Below are positions 1-10,188 of a stretch of DNA of 18,809 nt, piece after piece; within the stretch, counting starts at the first letter, position 1, and every line of letters starts with the position of its first letter. Under the pieces are notes generated by a model. The model saw only the letters and a list, made by a program, of their open reading frames with translations. It was not told the DNA's origin and ran no database searches. The position numbers were made by a program, and so were the translations under genes. The stretch is from the NCBI GenBank assembly GCA_021784375.1, contig JAJXSV010000016.1:1-18809 (forward strand), written 5' to 3'. Origin of the DNA: Actinomycetes bacterium. Its GTDB lineage: Bacteria > Actinomycetota > Actinomycetes > S36-B12 > UBA5976.

Positions 1-1
1 T

Positions 2-409
2 GGCACCATCGACATCGTCGCCACGGATCACGCCCCGCATCCCACGGAGGACAAGGACTGCGAGTGGGCCGCCGCGGCCATGGGCATGCTGGGCCTGGAG
101 ACCGCCCTCTCGATTGTCATCGAGACCATGGTGGACAGCAGGCGCCTTGGATGGCGCGAAGTGGCTGCGCGTATGTCGTGCAACCCGGCCCGCATCGGCC
201 GGGTGGCGGATCATGGTGCGGATGTCGCCGTGGGGCAGCCAGCCAACCTCTGCGTCGTGGACCCCGTGGCGTCGTGGGTGGTCGATCCGGCAGCCCTCGC
301 ATCCCGGTCCCGCAACACCCCCTACGCCGGGCGCCCCATGCGCGGCCGGGTGATGGCGACCTTCCTGCGTGGCGAGGCCACGGTCCTGAACGGAGCACTC
401 ACGCGATGA
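2..409 (+). CDS. pyrC: Dihydroorotase, C-terminal part (5' end outside window)
   Basis: Dihydroorotase closes carbamoyl aspartate to dihydroorotate, the third step of de novo UMP synthesis, in the cytoplasm. Only about the last 135 residues are present. The frame opens at the left edge with GTIDIVATDHAPHPTEDK. This is the family motif ATDHAPH, whose Asp and His lie in the metal-dependent active site of amidohydrolases. It is followed by GLETAL, NPARIG and a closing segment (AGRPMRGRVMATFLRG) typical of class I dihydroorotases that replace the active-site cap with a terminal beta strand set. The stop TGA at 407-409 overlaps the ATG of the next gene as ATGA, implying translational coupling. The start and the first metal-binding HxH motif lie upstream and cannot be checked. 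The family call is secure. The apparent internal start at 80 is not a real start, because homology runs through to the window edge. Confidence 0.95.
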   Translation, partial: GTIDIVATDHAPHPTEDKDCEWAAAAMGMLGLETALSIVIETMVDSRRLGWREVAARMSCNPARIGRVADHGADVAVGQPANLCVVDPVASWVVDPAALASRSRNTPYAGRPMRGRVMATFLRGEATVLNGALTR

Positions 410-888
410 GAGTGGCACTCGTCATCCTGATGCTGCTGGCCATCGGGCTCAGCTACCTCGCCATGTACCGAGGCTGGCGCGCGCGCGTGGCCTCGCAGTC
501 CTCGATGGCCGAACCGCAGGCGCGGTCGGCGGAACCCACGCTTGCCGGTCCCTGGAGCGGCACCTACCTGGGGGCCACGCGCGAGGGCAGTTGGCTGGAC
601 CGTGTCGACGTGCACTCGCTCGGCGCGCGCAGCCGGGCCTCACTGCGGCTCACGGCACATGCCGTGGACATCGAACGGGAAGCCGAGCCCTCCTTCTCCA
701 TCCCCTTCCGCGATCTGGTGGCGGTGCGGGCCGACAAGGGCATAGCGGGCCGCGCCTATGAGGACGGCGGGATCGTCGTCGTGAGCTTCCGGCTCGGGGC
801 AGACACCATCGACATCGGGTTGCGTTTCCCGGAGACCGCAGCCCATCTCGCCGTGCTCACGGCGCTTTCGCAGGAGGTTGCATCGTGA
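406..888 (+). CDS. Small membrane-anchored protein of unknown function, PH-like fold suspected
   Basis: This 160-residue protein has no function I can assign. It begins with a hydrophobic segment (residues about 3-19, [17 protein letters not shown]) followed by arginines (RGWRAR), so it is probably an N-terminal anchor with the rest on the cytoplasmic side. A Ser/Ala/Glu-rich linker (about 27-45) leads to a domain of about 115 residues made of short alternating strands, ending in a likely helix ([17 protein letters not shown]). A beta barrel capped by a C-terminal helix fits a PH-like fold; that is inference. Its place between pyrC and carA matches a gene of similar size in mycobacteria (Rv1382) and streptomycetes, as I recall. 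The start ATG at 406 overlaps the pyrC stop and has GGAG at 392-395. The stop overlaps the carA GTG, and carA's Shine-Dalgarno lies inside this gene, so it is tightly embedded in the pyrimidine operon. Confidence 0.85.
   Translation: MRVALVILMLLAIGLSYLAMYRGWRARVASQSSMAEPQARSAEPTLAGPWSGTYLGATREGSWLDRVDVHSLGARSRASLRLTAHAVDIEREAEPSFSIPFRDLVAVRADKGIAGRAYEDGGIVVVSFRLGADTIDIGLRFPETAAHLAVLTALSQEVAS
872..877 (+). promoter_or_regulatory. Shine-Dalgarno of carA
   Basis: A perfect AGGAGG sits inside the end of the preceding reading frame, seven bases before GTG at 885. It fixes the GTG at 885 as the carA start, which overlaps the upstream TGA. Confidence 0.85.
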
Positions 889-1999
889 AACCGGCACTGT
901 TCGTGCTCGAGGACGGGCGCACGTTCCGCGGCTCCGCCTTCGGCGCCGACGGGGTGTGCTTCGGCGAGGCGGTCTTCAACACCGGCATGACCGGTTACCA
1001 GGAGACGCTCACCGACCCCTCGTACCGTGGCCAGGTCGTCGTCATGACAGCGCCGCACATCGGCAACACCGGCATGAACGACGCGGACCCGGAGTCCGAG
1101 CGCATCTGGGTCAACGGCTTCGTCGTCCGCAACCCCTCGCCCATCGCGTCGAACTGGCGCTCGCAGCGCTCGCTCGACGACGAGATGCGCGCGCAGGGGA
1201 TCGTCGGCGTGGCCGGTGTCGACACCCGCGCCATCACGCGCCACCTCCGCGAGCGCGGGGCCATGCGTGTGGGGCTGTTCACCGGGGATGCCGTGACTGC
1301 GGACACCGATGCTCTGGTGGCGCAGGTGCTCGCCTCGCCCTCCATGGTCGGTGCCGACTATGTCGGTGACGTCACGACCCGGGCGGCCTACGTGGTCCCG
1401 GCACTCGGGGAGCGGCGCTTCACCGTGGCCGCGCTCGACCTCGGCATCAAGCGCATGACGCCCCACCGCATGGCTGAGCGTGGCATCGAGACCCACGTAC
1501 TCCCGTCATGGACGACCGCCGACGAGTTGCTCGAACGCGGAGTCGACGGCGTGTTCTTCAGCAACGGCCCCGGCGACCCGGCGACGGCCGCGCACGCCAC
1601 CGATCTGGCTCGCGCGGTGCTCTCCGCAGATCGCCCCTTCTTCGGCATCTGCTTCGGGAACCAGGTGCTGGGCCGGGCCCTCGGCTTCGACACCTACAAG
1701 CTGAAGTACGGTCACCGGGGTGTGAACCAGCCGGTCCAGGATCGACGCACCGGTCGCGTCGACATCACCGCCCACAACCACGGCTTCGCGGTGGACGCGC
1801 CGATCGACGTGATCAGCGAGACCCCCTTCGGCCGGGTTGAGGTGTCCCACCTGTGCCTGAACGATCAGGTGGTCGAGGGCCTGCGTGCCCTGGATGCCCG
1901 CGCCTTCAGCGTGCAGTACCACCCGGAAGCAGCGGCCGGACCGCATGATGCCGTGGGCCTCTTCGACGCCTTCGTCTCGAGCATGGCAGGAGCGCGCTG

Positions 2000-2000
<1 letters not shown>
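885..2000 (+). CDS. carA: Carbamoyl-phosphate synthase small (glutaminase) subunit
   Basis: CarA hydrolyses glutamine and channels the ammonia to CarB, which makes carbamoyl phosphate for pyrimidine and arginine synthesis. The protein has 371 residues, normal for the family. Residues 1 to about 150 form the CarA N-terminal domain ([43 protein letters not shown]). The rest is a class I glutamine amidotransferase domain with SNGPGDP and the nucleophile elbow GICFGNQ. The catalytic triad is intact: Cys256, His346 and Glu348 (QYHPE). The start is GTG 885, chosen for its AGGAGG Shine-Dalgarno and its GTGA overlap with the upstream gene. The stop TGA shares its last base with the carB ATG (TGATG), so the two subunits are translationally coupled, as expected for a heterodimer. 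The assignment is certain. Confidence 0.98.
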
Positions 2001-5280
<3,280 letters not shown>

Positions 5281-5284
<4 letters not shown>

Positions 5285-6132
5285 GTCAGTTCCGTGCACG
5301 CCTGGCCGCGAACCGCGCCGTGGGGGAGTACCGCCACCTCGTCTTCATCACCTCCGCCGAGATCGGGCCAGTGCGCCCGGGGCACTTTGCGGCACTGGCT
5401 GTCGGTGGCCCCGATTCGGCGATGCTGCTGCGTCGTGCCTTCTCCATCCACCGCGCGCACGCCAAGACGTCCGCCGGCACGAGCATCGAACTCATCGTGT
5501 CGGCGAAGGGCCCTGGCACGAAGTGGCTCGTCGCCCAACCCGAGGGCACGGTGGTGGACATGGTGGCGCCACTAGGCAAGCCCTTCCAGCTGCCGAAGCA
5601 GGCCGTGCCCTGCGTGCTGGTGGCGGGTGGCTACGGCGCGGCGCCGATGATCGCGTTGGCCGAGGAACTCCGGTCACGCGGATGTCGGGTGGACGTCGTG
5701 GTCGGCGCGTCGACGGAATCCAAGCTCTACGGCGTCCTCGACCTCAAGCGCATGGCCGACTCCATCACGGTCACCACCGACGATGGCACACAGGGCTTCC
5801 AGGGCCTGGTGAGTGACGTGCTGCCGGATGTCATGCGGCGCGCGGATTCCGCGGTCGTGTACGCCTGCGGGCCCATGGGCATGCTGCGAGCCGTCTCCAA
5901 GGTGGCGGCTTCCACCGGCGCCATCGCGCAGTGCGCCGTCGAGGAGGCCATGGCCTGCGGCGTCGGTGTCTGCATGACCTGCGTGCTGCCGGTGATCGGC
6001 GATGACGGGGTGACGCGCATGGTGCGTTCCTGCACCGATGGCCCGGTGTTCCGCGGTGATCGTGTGCGCTGGGACGCCGTGGGCACAGTGCCCGACGACG
6101 CACTTGGCGCGCCGACGTCAGCGGGGCACTGA
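5281..6132 (+). CDS. pyrK: Dihydroorotate dehydrogenase electron-transfer subunit (FAD, 2Fe-2S)
   Basis: PyrK passes electrons from PyrD's FMN through a 2Fe-2S cluster and FAD to NAD+, giving the class 1B, NAD-linked dihydroorotate dehydrogenase. The protein has 283 residues. Residues 1 to about 105 form a ferredoxin-reductase-like FAD domain with RRAFSIHRA (the RxFS flavin motif). An NAD domain follows ([29 protein letters not shown]). The C-terminal cluster ligands are complete: Cys226, Cys231, Cys234 and Cys251, spaced C-x4-C-x2-C-x16-C within [11 protein letters not shown] and RSC. The start at 5281 overlaps the carB stop (ATGA), and the stop is one base from the pyrD ATG. Adjacent pyrK-pyrD is strong support for the heterotetramer. 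The well-known actinobacteria Mycobacterium and Streptomyces use the quinone-linked class 2 enzyme instead, so this pair is a lineage marker. Confidence 0.95.
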
Positions 6133-6133
6133 C

Positions 6134-7063
6134 ATGGCCGTGGACATCTCCACCGCACTGGCCCGGCTGCAACTGCCGGCCCCGGTGCTCACCGCGAGCG
6201 GGTGCGCAGGCTACGGACGCGAGCTGGACCCCTACTTCGACATCACGGCGATCGGTGCCGTCGTCACCAAGAGCATCATGCTGGAGCCCCGTTCGGGGAG
6301 GCCCACTCCGCGCATGGCGGAGACTCCCAGCGGCATGATCAACTCCATTGGCCTGCAGGGCTCGGGCATCGAGTCGTTCATCGAGCACGACCTGGCTTGG
6401 CTGCGCAAGCGCGGTGCGCGCACGATCGTCTCCATCGCGGGCAACAACGTGCTCGAGTTCGGTCGCCTGGCCCGTCGGCTGCGCATGGTGGAGGGGATCG
6501 CCGGCATCGAGATCAACATCTCCTGCCCCAATGTGGCCAACCGCGGCCTGGTGTTCGCCTGCCATGCAGGAAGCGCCGCGGAAGTGGTGGCGGAGGTGCG
6601 GAAGCACGCGGCGCCGGGGATTCCGCTGCTCGCCAAGCTCTCCCCGGATGTCACGGACATCGTCGAGATCGCGCATGCGGTGATCGAGGCGGGGGCGGAC
6701 GGCCTGGCCATGATCAACACCCTGCTCGGCATGGTCATCGATCCGGTGACGCTGCGCCCACATCTCGGAGGACGCACCGGCGGTCTCTCGGGCCCGGCCA
6801 TCCGGCCGGTTGCGGTGCGGGCCGTGTACCAGGTGCATGCCGCCATGCCGCAGGTGCCGATCCTCGGCATGGGCGGCATCCGCACGGGTCGCGATGCCCT
6901 CGAGTTCATCGCCGCCGGTGCCTCTGCCGTGAGTGTCGGGACCGCCATCTTCAACGACCCGTCGGCGCCGCTGCGCATCCAGAACGAACTCACCGACGAA
7001 ATCGCGGCGCACGGCTTCACCAGCCTGCGCGCCGCCATCGGCATCGCACACCGACCGGCATAG
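6134..7063 (+). CDS. pyrD: Dihydroorotate dehydrogenase, catalytic subunit, class 1B
   Basis: PyrD oxidises dihydroorotate to orotate with FMN and hands electrons to PyrK. I start it at ATG 6134, one base after the pyrK stop, giving 309 residues, the usual length for class 1B. An in-frame start 96 bases upstream lies inside pyrK, has no family sequence and is rejected. The TIM-barrel motifs are clear: LTASGCAGYGRE near the N terminus, NSIGLQGSGIESF, and NISCPNV with the catalytic base Cys131. Class 1 enzymes use Cys where class 2 enzymes use Ser, so this independently supports class 1. The FMN phosphate site is GMGGIRTGRDALEFIAAGASAVSVGTA in two adjoining strands. The gene ends in TAG, one of only two in the window, and this TAG overlaps the pyrF Shine-Dalgarno. 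Confidence 0.96.
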   Translation: MAVDISTALARLQLPAPVLTASGCAGYGRELDPYFDITAIGAVVTKSIMLEPRSGRPTPRMAETPSGMINSIGLQGSGIESFIEHDLAWLRKRGARTIVSIAGNNVLEFGRLARRLRMVEGIAGIEINISCPNVANRGLVFACHAGSAAEVVAEVRKHAAPGIPLLAKLSPDVTDIVEIAHAVIEAGADGLAMINTLLGMVIDPVTLRPHLGGRTGGLSGPAIRPVAVRAVYQVHAAMPQVPILGMGGIRTGRDALEFIAAGASAVSVGTAIFNDPSAPLRIQNELTDEIAAHGFTSLRAAIGIAHRPA

Positions 7064-7066
7064 GAG
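7062..7066 (+). promoter_or_regulatory. Shine-Dalgarno of pyrF, overlapping the pyrD stop codon
   Basis: AGGAG overlaps the TAG stop of pyrD (7061-7063) and lies six bases before the ATG of pyrF at 7073. It supports that start and explains why pyrD ends in TAG rather than the usual TGA. Confidence 0.8.
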
Positions 7067-7072
7067 ACGAAC

Positions 7073-7750
7073 ATGACGAAGGCTCCGATCGCCGTTGCCC
7101 TCGATGGCCCGGACCTCATCACCATCGAGCGGTGGGCGGTCGCGGTGGCCCCGCACGTGTCCACCCTGAAGGTGGGCCTCGAGACCTACCTTCGCGACGG
7201 GGATGCAGCGATCACGGCGGTGCGCGACACCGGGTGCGATCTCTTCCTCGACCTCAAGTTGCACGACATCCCGAACACGGTGGCAGGTGCGGCCCGCTCG
7301 GTGGCCCGTTTCGCGCCGCAGTACCTGACCGTGCACGCACTGGGGGGTGCGGAGATGATCGCCGCTGCGGCCGGCGCACTACCGGGCACGCGCATCACCG
7401 CCGTCACCATCCTCACCTCGATGGACGAACGGGCCCTGCGGTCGATCGGCATCGAGGACGGCGCATTGGAGGCCGCGGTCCGACTGGCCCGCCTGGCCGT
7501 CGCAGCGGGTGCCCGCGCCATCGTCTGCTCCCCGCTGGAGGTCGCTGCGATTCGCGCGGTGGTGCCCGCGGACGTCACGCTCATCACGCCCGGGGTGCGC
7601 CCGCCGGGGGCGGAGGCGGGGGATCAGAGGCGTGTCGCCACGCCCGCGAAGGCGCTTGCCGATGGAGCGGATATGGTGGTGATCGGCCGTCCCATCACCG
7701 CGGCTGCGGATCCCGCACGGGCCGCCGCCGAGATCGCATTGGACCTGTGA
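7073..7750 (+). CDS. pyrF: Orotidine-5'-phosphate decarboxylase, short type 1
   Basis: PyrF decarboxylates OMP to UMP, the last step of the pathway. The 225-residue protein shows the type 1 signature FLDLKLHDIPNTV, with the catalytic array Asp60, Lys62 and Asp65 (DxKxxD). The phosphate-binding end has TPGVRPPGAEAGDQRR and VVIGRPIT. ATG 7073 has AGGAG six bases upstream. The order carA-carB-pyrK-pyrD-pyrF is the same as in Bacillus subtilis. The PyrF I know from Mycobacterium and Streptomyces is a longer, divergent type 2 protein of roughly 275-280 residues, so this short form is notable in an actinobacterial setting. The stop TGA at 7748-7750 overlaps the mihF ATG by one base. No defect was seen in the gene. 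Confidence 0.96.
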   Translation: MTKAPIAVALDGPDLITIERWAVAVAPHVSTLKVGLETYLRDGDAAITAVRDTGCDLFLDLKLHDIPNTVAGAARSVARFAPQYLTVHALGGAEMIAAAAGALPGTRITAVTILTSMDERALRSIGIEDGALEAAVRLARLAVAAGARAIVCSPLEVAAIRAVVPADVTLITPGVRPPGAEAGDQRRVATPAKALADGADMVVIGRPITAAADPARAAAEIALDL

Positions 7751-8064
7751 TGCTGCCGAGCCAGACGCCTGAAGCCCGGGATGCGGCGCTCGCCAAGGCC
7801 GCGGATGCGCGCCAGCAGCGGGCGCTGGTCCGGCACCGCCTGAAGTTCGCGGGGGCGTCCATCACGGAGGTCATGCTGCAGGGGCAGGGCGACGACGCCA
7901 TCGGTCGGATGAAGGTGACGGTCCTCCTGGAGTCGATGCCGGGCATCGGACCGGTGCGGGCGCGCGAGATCATGGCGAACGTGGGCGTGGCAGAGAACCG
8001 CCGGGTGCGCGGGCTGGGCGTGCAGCAGATCCGGGCCATCGCCAATCACTTCGAGGGCGTATGA
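7750..8064 (+). CDS. mihF: Actinobacterial integration host factor (mIHF)
   Basis: This small basic nucleoid-associated protein binds and bends DNA and is restricted to Actinobacteria; it is unrelated in fold to the enteric IHF heterodimer. It has 104 residues, the usual length. The N-terminal helix is charged (PEARDAALAKAADARQQRA). Next comes KVTVLLESMPGIGPVRAREI, the helix-two-turn-helix DNA-binding core around residues 60-80, then a basic tail (ENRRVRGLGVQQIRAI). The start is ATG 7750, sharing a base with the pyrF stop (TGATG). A GTG immediately before it (7747) is in frame and would add one residue. The frame is open far upstream, but that is only a shadow of pyrD and pyrF. Placement between pyrF and gmk is the conserved actinobacterial position and is the strongest taxonomic marker in the window. 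Confidence 0.95.
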   Translation: MLPSQTPEARDAALAKAADARQQRALVRHRLKFAGASITEVMLQGQGDDAIGRMKVTVLLESMPGIGPVRAREIMANVGVAENRRVRGLGVQQIRAIANHFEGV

Positions 8065-8639
8065 GCGACTCCCCGCTCCGGCATGCGCCGATCATCGTGG
8101 TTGCGGGCCCCTCCGGTGTCGGCAAGGGCACGGTGATCGCCTGGGCCCGTGAGCACCTGCCGCAGGCCTGGCTGTCGGTCTCTGCGACCACCCGGGAGCC
8201 GCGTCCGGGCGAGATCGACGGGGTGAACTACCACTTCATGAGCCCTGCGCTGTTCGATGCGATGGCCAGCGCGGGCGGGTTCCTCGAGTGGGCTGAGTAT
8301 GCGGGGAACCGCTATGGGACGCCGCTGCAGCCACTGCTCGACCACGCAGCGGCGGGCCAGCCGGTGCTGCTCGAGCTGGAGCTGCAGGGGGCCCGACAGG
8401 TGCGCAGCCGCCTCCCGCACGCCACCCTCGTGTTCATCAAGCCGCCCTCGTGGGAGGAGTTGGTGCGCCGGCTCACCGACCGCGGGACCGAATCGCCCGA
8501 GGTCGTGGAGCGGCGCCTGGCCACTGCTCGCGAGGAGATGGCCTGCGAGCTGGAGTTCGACCGGACCATCGTGAACGACGCCGTCGAGCGCGCCGGCCAA
8601 GCGTTGGTAGACTTGTTGGATTCCGCCAGCACCAAGTGA
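8061..8639 (+). CDS. gmk: Guanylate kinase
   Basis: Guanylate kinase phosphorylates GMP to GDP with ATP. The protein has 192 residues. The P-loop GPSGVGKGT spans residues 16-24. The GMP-binding region has SATTREPRPGEIDGVNYHF, followed by FLEWAEYAGNRYGTP, and the lid region has LTDRGTESPEVVERRL. ATG 8061 overlaps the mihF stop (ATGA), with GAGGG a few bases upstream. The last dozen codons include TTG, GTA, TTG and TTG, A/T-rich choices for this genome. They overlap a -10-like hexamer proposed here as the rpoZ promoter. Synteny with mihF and rpoZ is typical of actinobacteria. Confidence 0.97.
   Translation: MSDSPLRHAPIIVVAGPSGVGKGTVIAWAREHLPQAWLSVSATTREPRPGEIDGVNYHFMSPALFDAMASAGGFLEWAEYAGNRYGTPLQPLLDHAAAGQPVLLELELQGARQVRSRLPHATLVFIKPPSWEELVRRLTDRGTESPEVVERRLATAREEMACELEFDRTIVNDAVERAGQALVDLLDSASTK
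8605..8613 (+). promoter_or_regulatory. Probable extended -10 promoter for rpoZ inside gmk
   Basis: TGG followed by TAGACT matches an extended -10 element (TGN-TANNNT). Transcription would start near 8620, giving an untranslated leader of about 32 bases that includes the rpoZ Shine-Dalgarno. No convincing -35 hexamer was seen. Unusual A/T-rich codons of gmk at this point support an overlapping non-coding role. Confidence 0.55.
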
Positions 8640-8640
8640 T

Positions 8641-8645
8641 GAGGT
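8641..8645 (+). promoter_or_regulatory. Shine-Dalgarno of rpoZ
   Basis: GAGGT lies six bases before GTG 8652 and favours that start over the in-frame ATG at 8676, which has no well-spaced Shine-Dalgarno. Confidence 0.7.
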
Positions 8646-8651
8646 ACGTCC

Positions 8652-8912
8652 GTGTCGAATGTCCGACCCGAAGGTATGACCAACCCGCCGATCGATGATC
8701 TCCTGTCGATCGCGGGCAGCAAGTACCAGCTCGTCATCTACGCGGCGCGCCGGGCCCGCCAGATCAACGCGTACTACGCGCAGCTCGGCGAGGGCCTGCT
8801 GGAGAACGTGGGGCCGCTGGTGGACACCCACCTGCAGGAGAAGCCGTTGTCCATTGCCATGCGCGAGATCAACGAGGGCCTGCTCACCATCAAGCACAAC
8901 GACGAAGCCTGA
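8652..8912 (+). CDS. rpoZ: DNA-directed RNA polymerase omega subunit
   Basis: Omega helps assemble and stabilise RNA polymerase by holding the beta' subunit. The protein has 86 residues from GTG 8652. It matches the actinobacterial omega family throughout: [21 protein letters not shown], then [20 protein letters not shown], then [18 protein letters not shown]. The GTG start has GAGGT six bases upstream. ATG 8676 would remove eight residues just before the conserved MTNPPID and remains possible. The gene follows gmk by 12 bases and precedes coaBC by four, a conserved order. It probably has its own promoter at 8605-8613 as well as read-through from the upstream operon. Confidence 0.96.
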   Translation: MSNVRPEGMTNPPIDDLLSIAGSKYQLVIYAARRARQINAYYAQLGEGLLENVGPLVDTHLQEKPLSIAMREINEGLLTIKHNDEA

Positions 8913-8916
8913 TCCC

Positions 8917-10152
8917 ATGGCCGCGCTGCCGGGGTCGGCGCAGCCGCCGCGTGTCATCGTCGGCGTCACCGGTGGCATCGCCGCATTCAAGGCATGCGAG
9001 GTCATCAGGCGCGTCAAGGAGGCGGGCGCCGATGTCGTCGTCGTCCCGACGCTTGCTGCCCTGCGCTTCGTCGGTGAGGCCACCTTCGCCGCGCTGAGCG
9101 GCAACCCCGTGGCGACGGACATCTGGGGTGACGTGCAGGACGTGCCGCACGTGGCCCTCGGCCGCTCCGCCGACGTCGTCGTCGTGGTTCCGGCCACGGC
9201 GGACTTCCTCGCGCGCGCCGCGCAAGGCCGGGCCGACGACCTGCTCGGTGCCACCCTGCTCACCACCCGCGCGCCCGTGCTGGTCGCGGCGGCAATGCAC
9301 ACCGAGATGTGGGAACACGTTGCCACTCAAGCGAATGTGCGCACCCTGCGGGAGCGCGGGATGGTCGTGCTGGAGCCTGCGGTAGGTCGGCTCACCGGGC
9401 CCGACTCCGGCAAGGGGCGCCTCCCCGAACCCGCGGAGATCGCGGAGGTCGTGCTGCAGGCGATGCGTCGTGGTCGCGTGGCGCCGGACCTCGGGGGTCG
9501 GCATGTCGTGGTGTCCGCTGGGGGCACGAGGGAGGCCATCGACCCCGTGCGCTTCATCGGCAATCACTCGACGGGCCGGCAGGGCTACGCCATCGCCGCC
9601 ATGGCCGCTGGTCGAGGAGCACGCGTGACCCTGGTGAGCGCCAACGTGTCGCTCCCGGCGCCGGCCGGCGTGGATGTCGTGGAGGTGGTGTCGGCCGTGG
9701 ACCTGGACCGCGCCATGCACGCGGTCGCCGCATCAGCGGACATTCTGGTGATGGCAGCGGCGGTCGCGGACTTCTCACCGCTCGGCGCGGCCGACCACAA
9801 GATCAAGAAGGGCGCAGCACCGACGTCGATCGCCCTCCGCGAGAACCGTGATGTGCTGCGATCGCTGGTGGAGGGGCGCCGCCCCGGGCAGGTGATCGTC
9901 GGCTTCGCTGCGGAGACCGGCGATGCGGACGGCAGCGTGCTCGACCACGCACGGCGCAAGTTGGCGAGCAAGGGCTGTGACCTGCTGGTGGTGAACGACG
10001 TCTCCGGCGACGAGGCATTCGGGAGCGTGACCAACACGGTGACGATCCTTACTGCAAATGGTTCGCAACAAGCTTACCAAAGTATGAGCAAAGCCGCGGT
10101 GGCGGATGCCCTGCTGGACGCGATCACGGAACAGTTCAGTCGAACGCAGTGA
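8917..10152 (+). CDS. coaBC: Bifunctional phosphopantothenoylcysteine decarboxylase / phosphopantothenate-cysteine ligase
   Basis: CoaBC (also called Dfp) joins cysteine to 4'-phosphopantothenate (CoaB) and decarboxylates the product to phosphopantetheine (CoaC), two steps to coenzyme A. From ATG 8917 it has 411 residues; the frame is open further upstream only as a shadow of rpoZ. The CoaC flavoprotein domain (about 10-180) has GVTGGIAAFKACEVIR, catalytic His78 in VPHVALG, AAMHTEMW at about 126-132 and the clasp TGPDSGKGRLPEP at about 161-173. The clasp lacks the Cys of the E. coli enzyme, but as I recall other actinobacterial CoaBC proteins also read DSGxGRLPE here. The CoaB domain has GGTREAIDPVRFIGNHSTG, MAAAVADFSP, KIKK at 295-298 and VNDVSG at about 359. 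The last 35 codons include a strikingly A/T-rich run (10048-10094). Confidence 0.96.
   Translation: MAALPGSAQPPRVIVGVTGGIAAFKACEVIRRVKEAGADVVVVPTLAALRFVGEATFAALSGNPVATDIWGDVQDVPHVALGRSADVVVVVPATADFLARAAQGRADDLLGATLLTTRAPVLVAAAMHTEMWEHVATQANVRTLRERGMVVLEPAVGRLTGPDSGKGRLPEPAEIAEVVLQAMRRGRVAPDLGGRHVVVSAGGTREAIDPVRFIGNHSTGRQGYAIAAMAAGRGARVTLVSANVSLPAPAGVDVVEVVSAVDLDRAMHAVAASADILVMAAAVADFSPLGAADHKIKKGAAPTSIALRENRDVLRSLVEGRRPGQVIVGFAAETGDADGSVLDHARRKLASKGCDLLVVNDVSGDEAFGSVTNTVTILTANGSQQAYQSMSKAAVADALLDAITEQFSRTQ
10048..10094. promoter_or_regulatory. A/T-rich island in the 3' end of coaBC, candidate metK control region
   Basis: About fifteen consecutive codons use A/T-ending choices (CTT, ACT, GCA, AAT, GGT, CAA, CAA, GCT, CAA, AGT, AAA among them), in a genome that otherwise ends codons in G or C. 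By hand count GC is about 45 percent here. Within it TGCAAA-TGG-TTCGCA (10053-10067) is an imperfect inverted repeat, five of six arm positions matching. metK starts 95 bases downstream. I see no clean -10/-35 pair, so whether this is a promoter or a repressor site is open. Confidence 0.35.
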
Positions 10153-10179
10153 CGGAACGACCGGCGCTGTTCGCAGTCT

Positions 10180-10183
10180 GGAG
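10180..10183 (+). promoter_or_regulatory. Shine-Dalgarno of metK
   Basis: GGAG lies five bases before GTG 10189 and supports that codon as the start; the protein then begins with the family-typical [18 protein letters not shown]. Confidence 0.75.
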
Positions 10184-10188
10184 TAACC

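Noticed and set aside
6202..7749. Long open + strand frame running through pyrD and pyrF into mihF
   Set aside because: The upstream part is a shadow frame rich in Arg, Gly and His. Only the last 104 codons match a protein family (mIHF).
8917..10152. Missing active-site Cys in the CoaC clasp as a sign of a broken coaBC
   Set aside because: The clasp reads TGPDSGKGRLPEP, which resembles what I recall of other actinobacterial CoaBC proteins. His78, AMHTEMW and all CoaB motifs are intact, so the gene looks functional.
10153..10188. SAM riboswitch upstream of metK
   Set aside because: The gap is only 36 bases and shows no paired-arm layout; any leader RNA would have to lie inside coaBC, where I see no riboswitch core.
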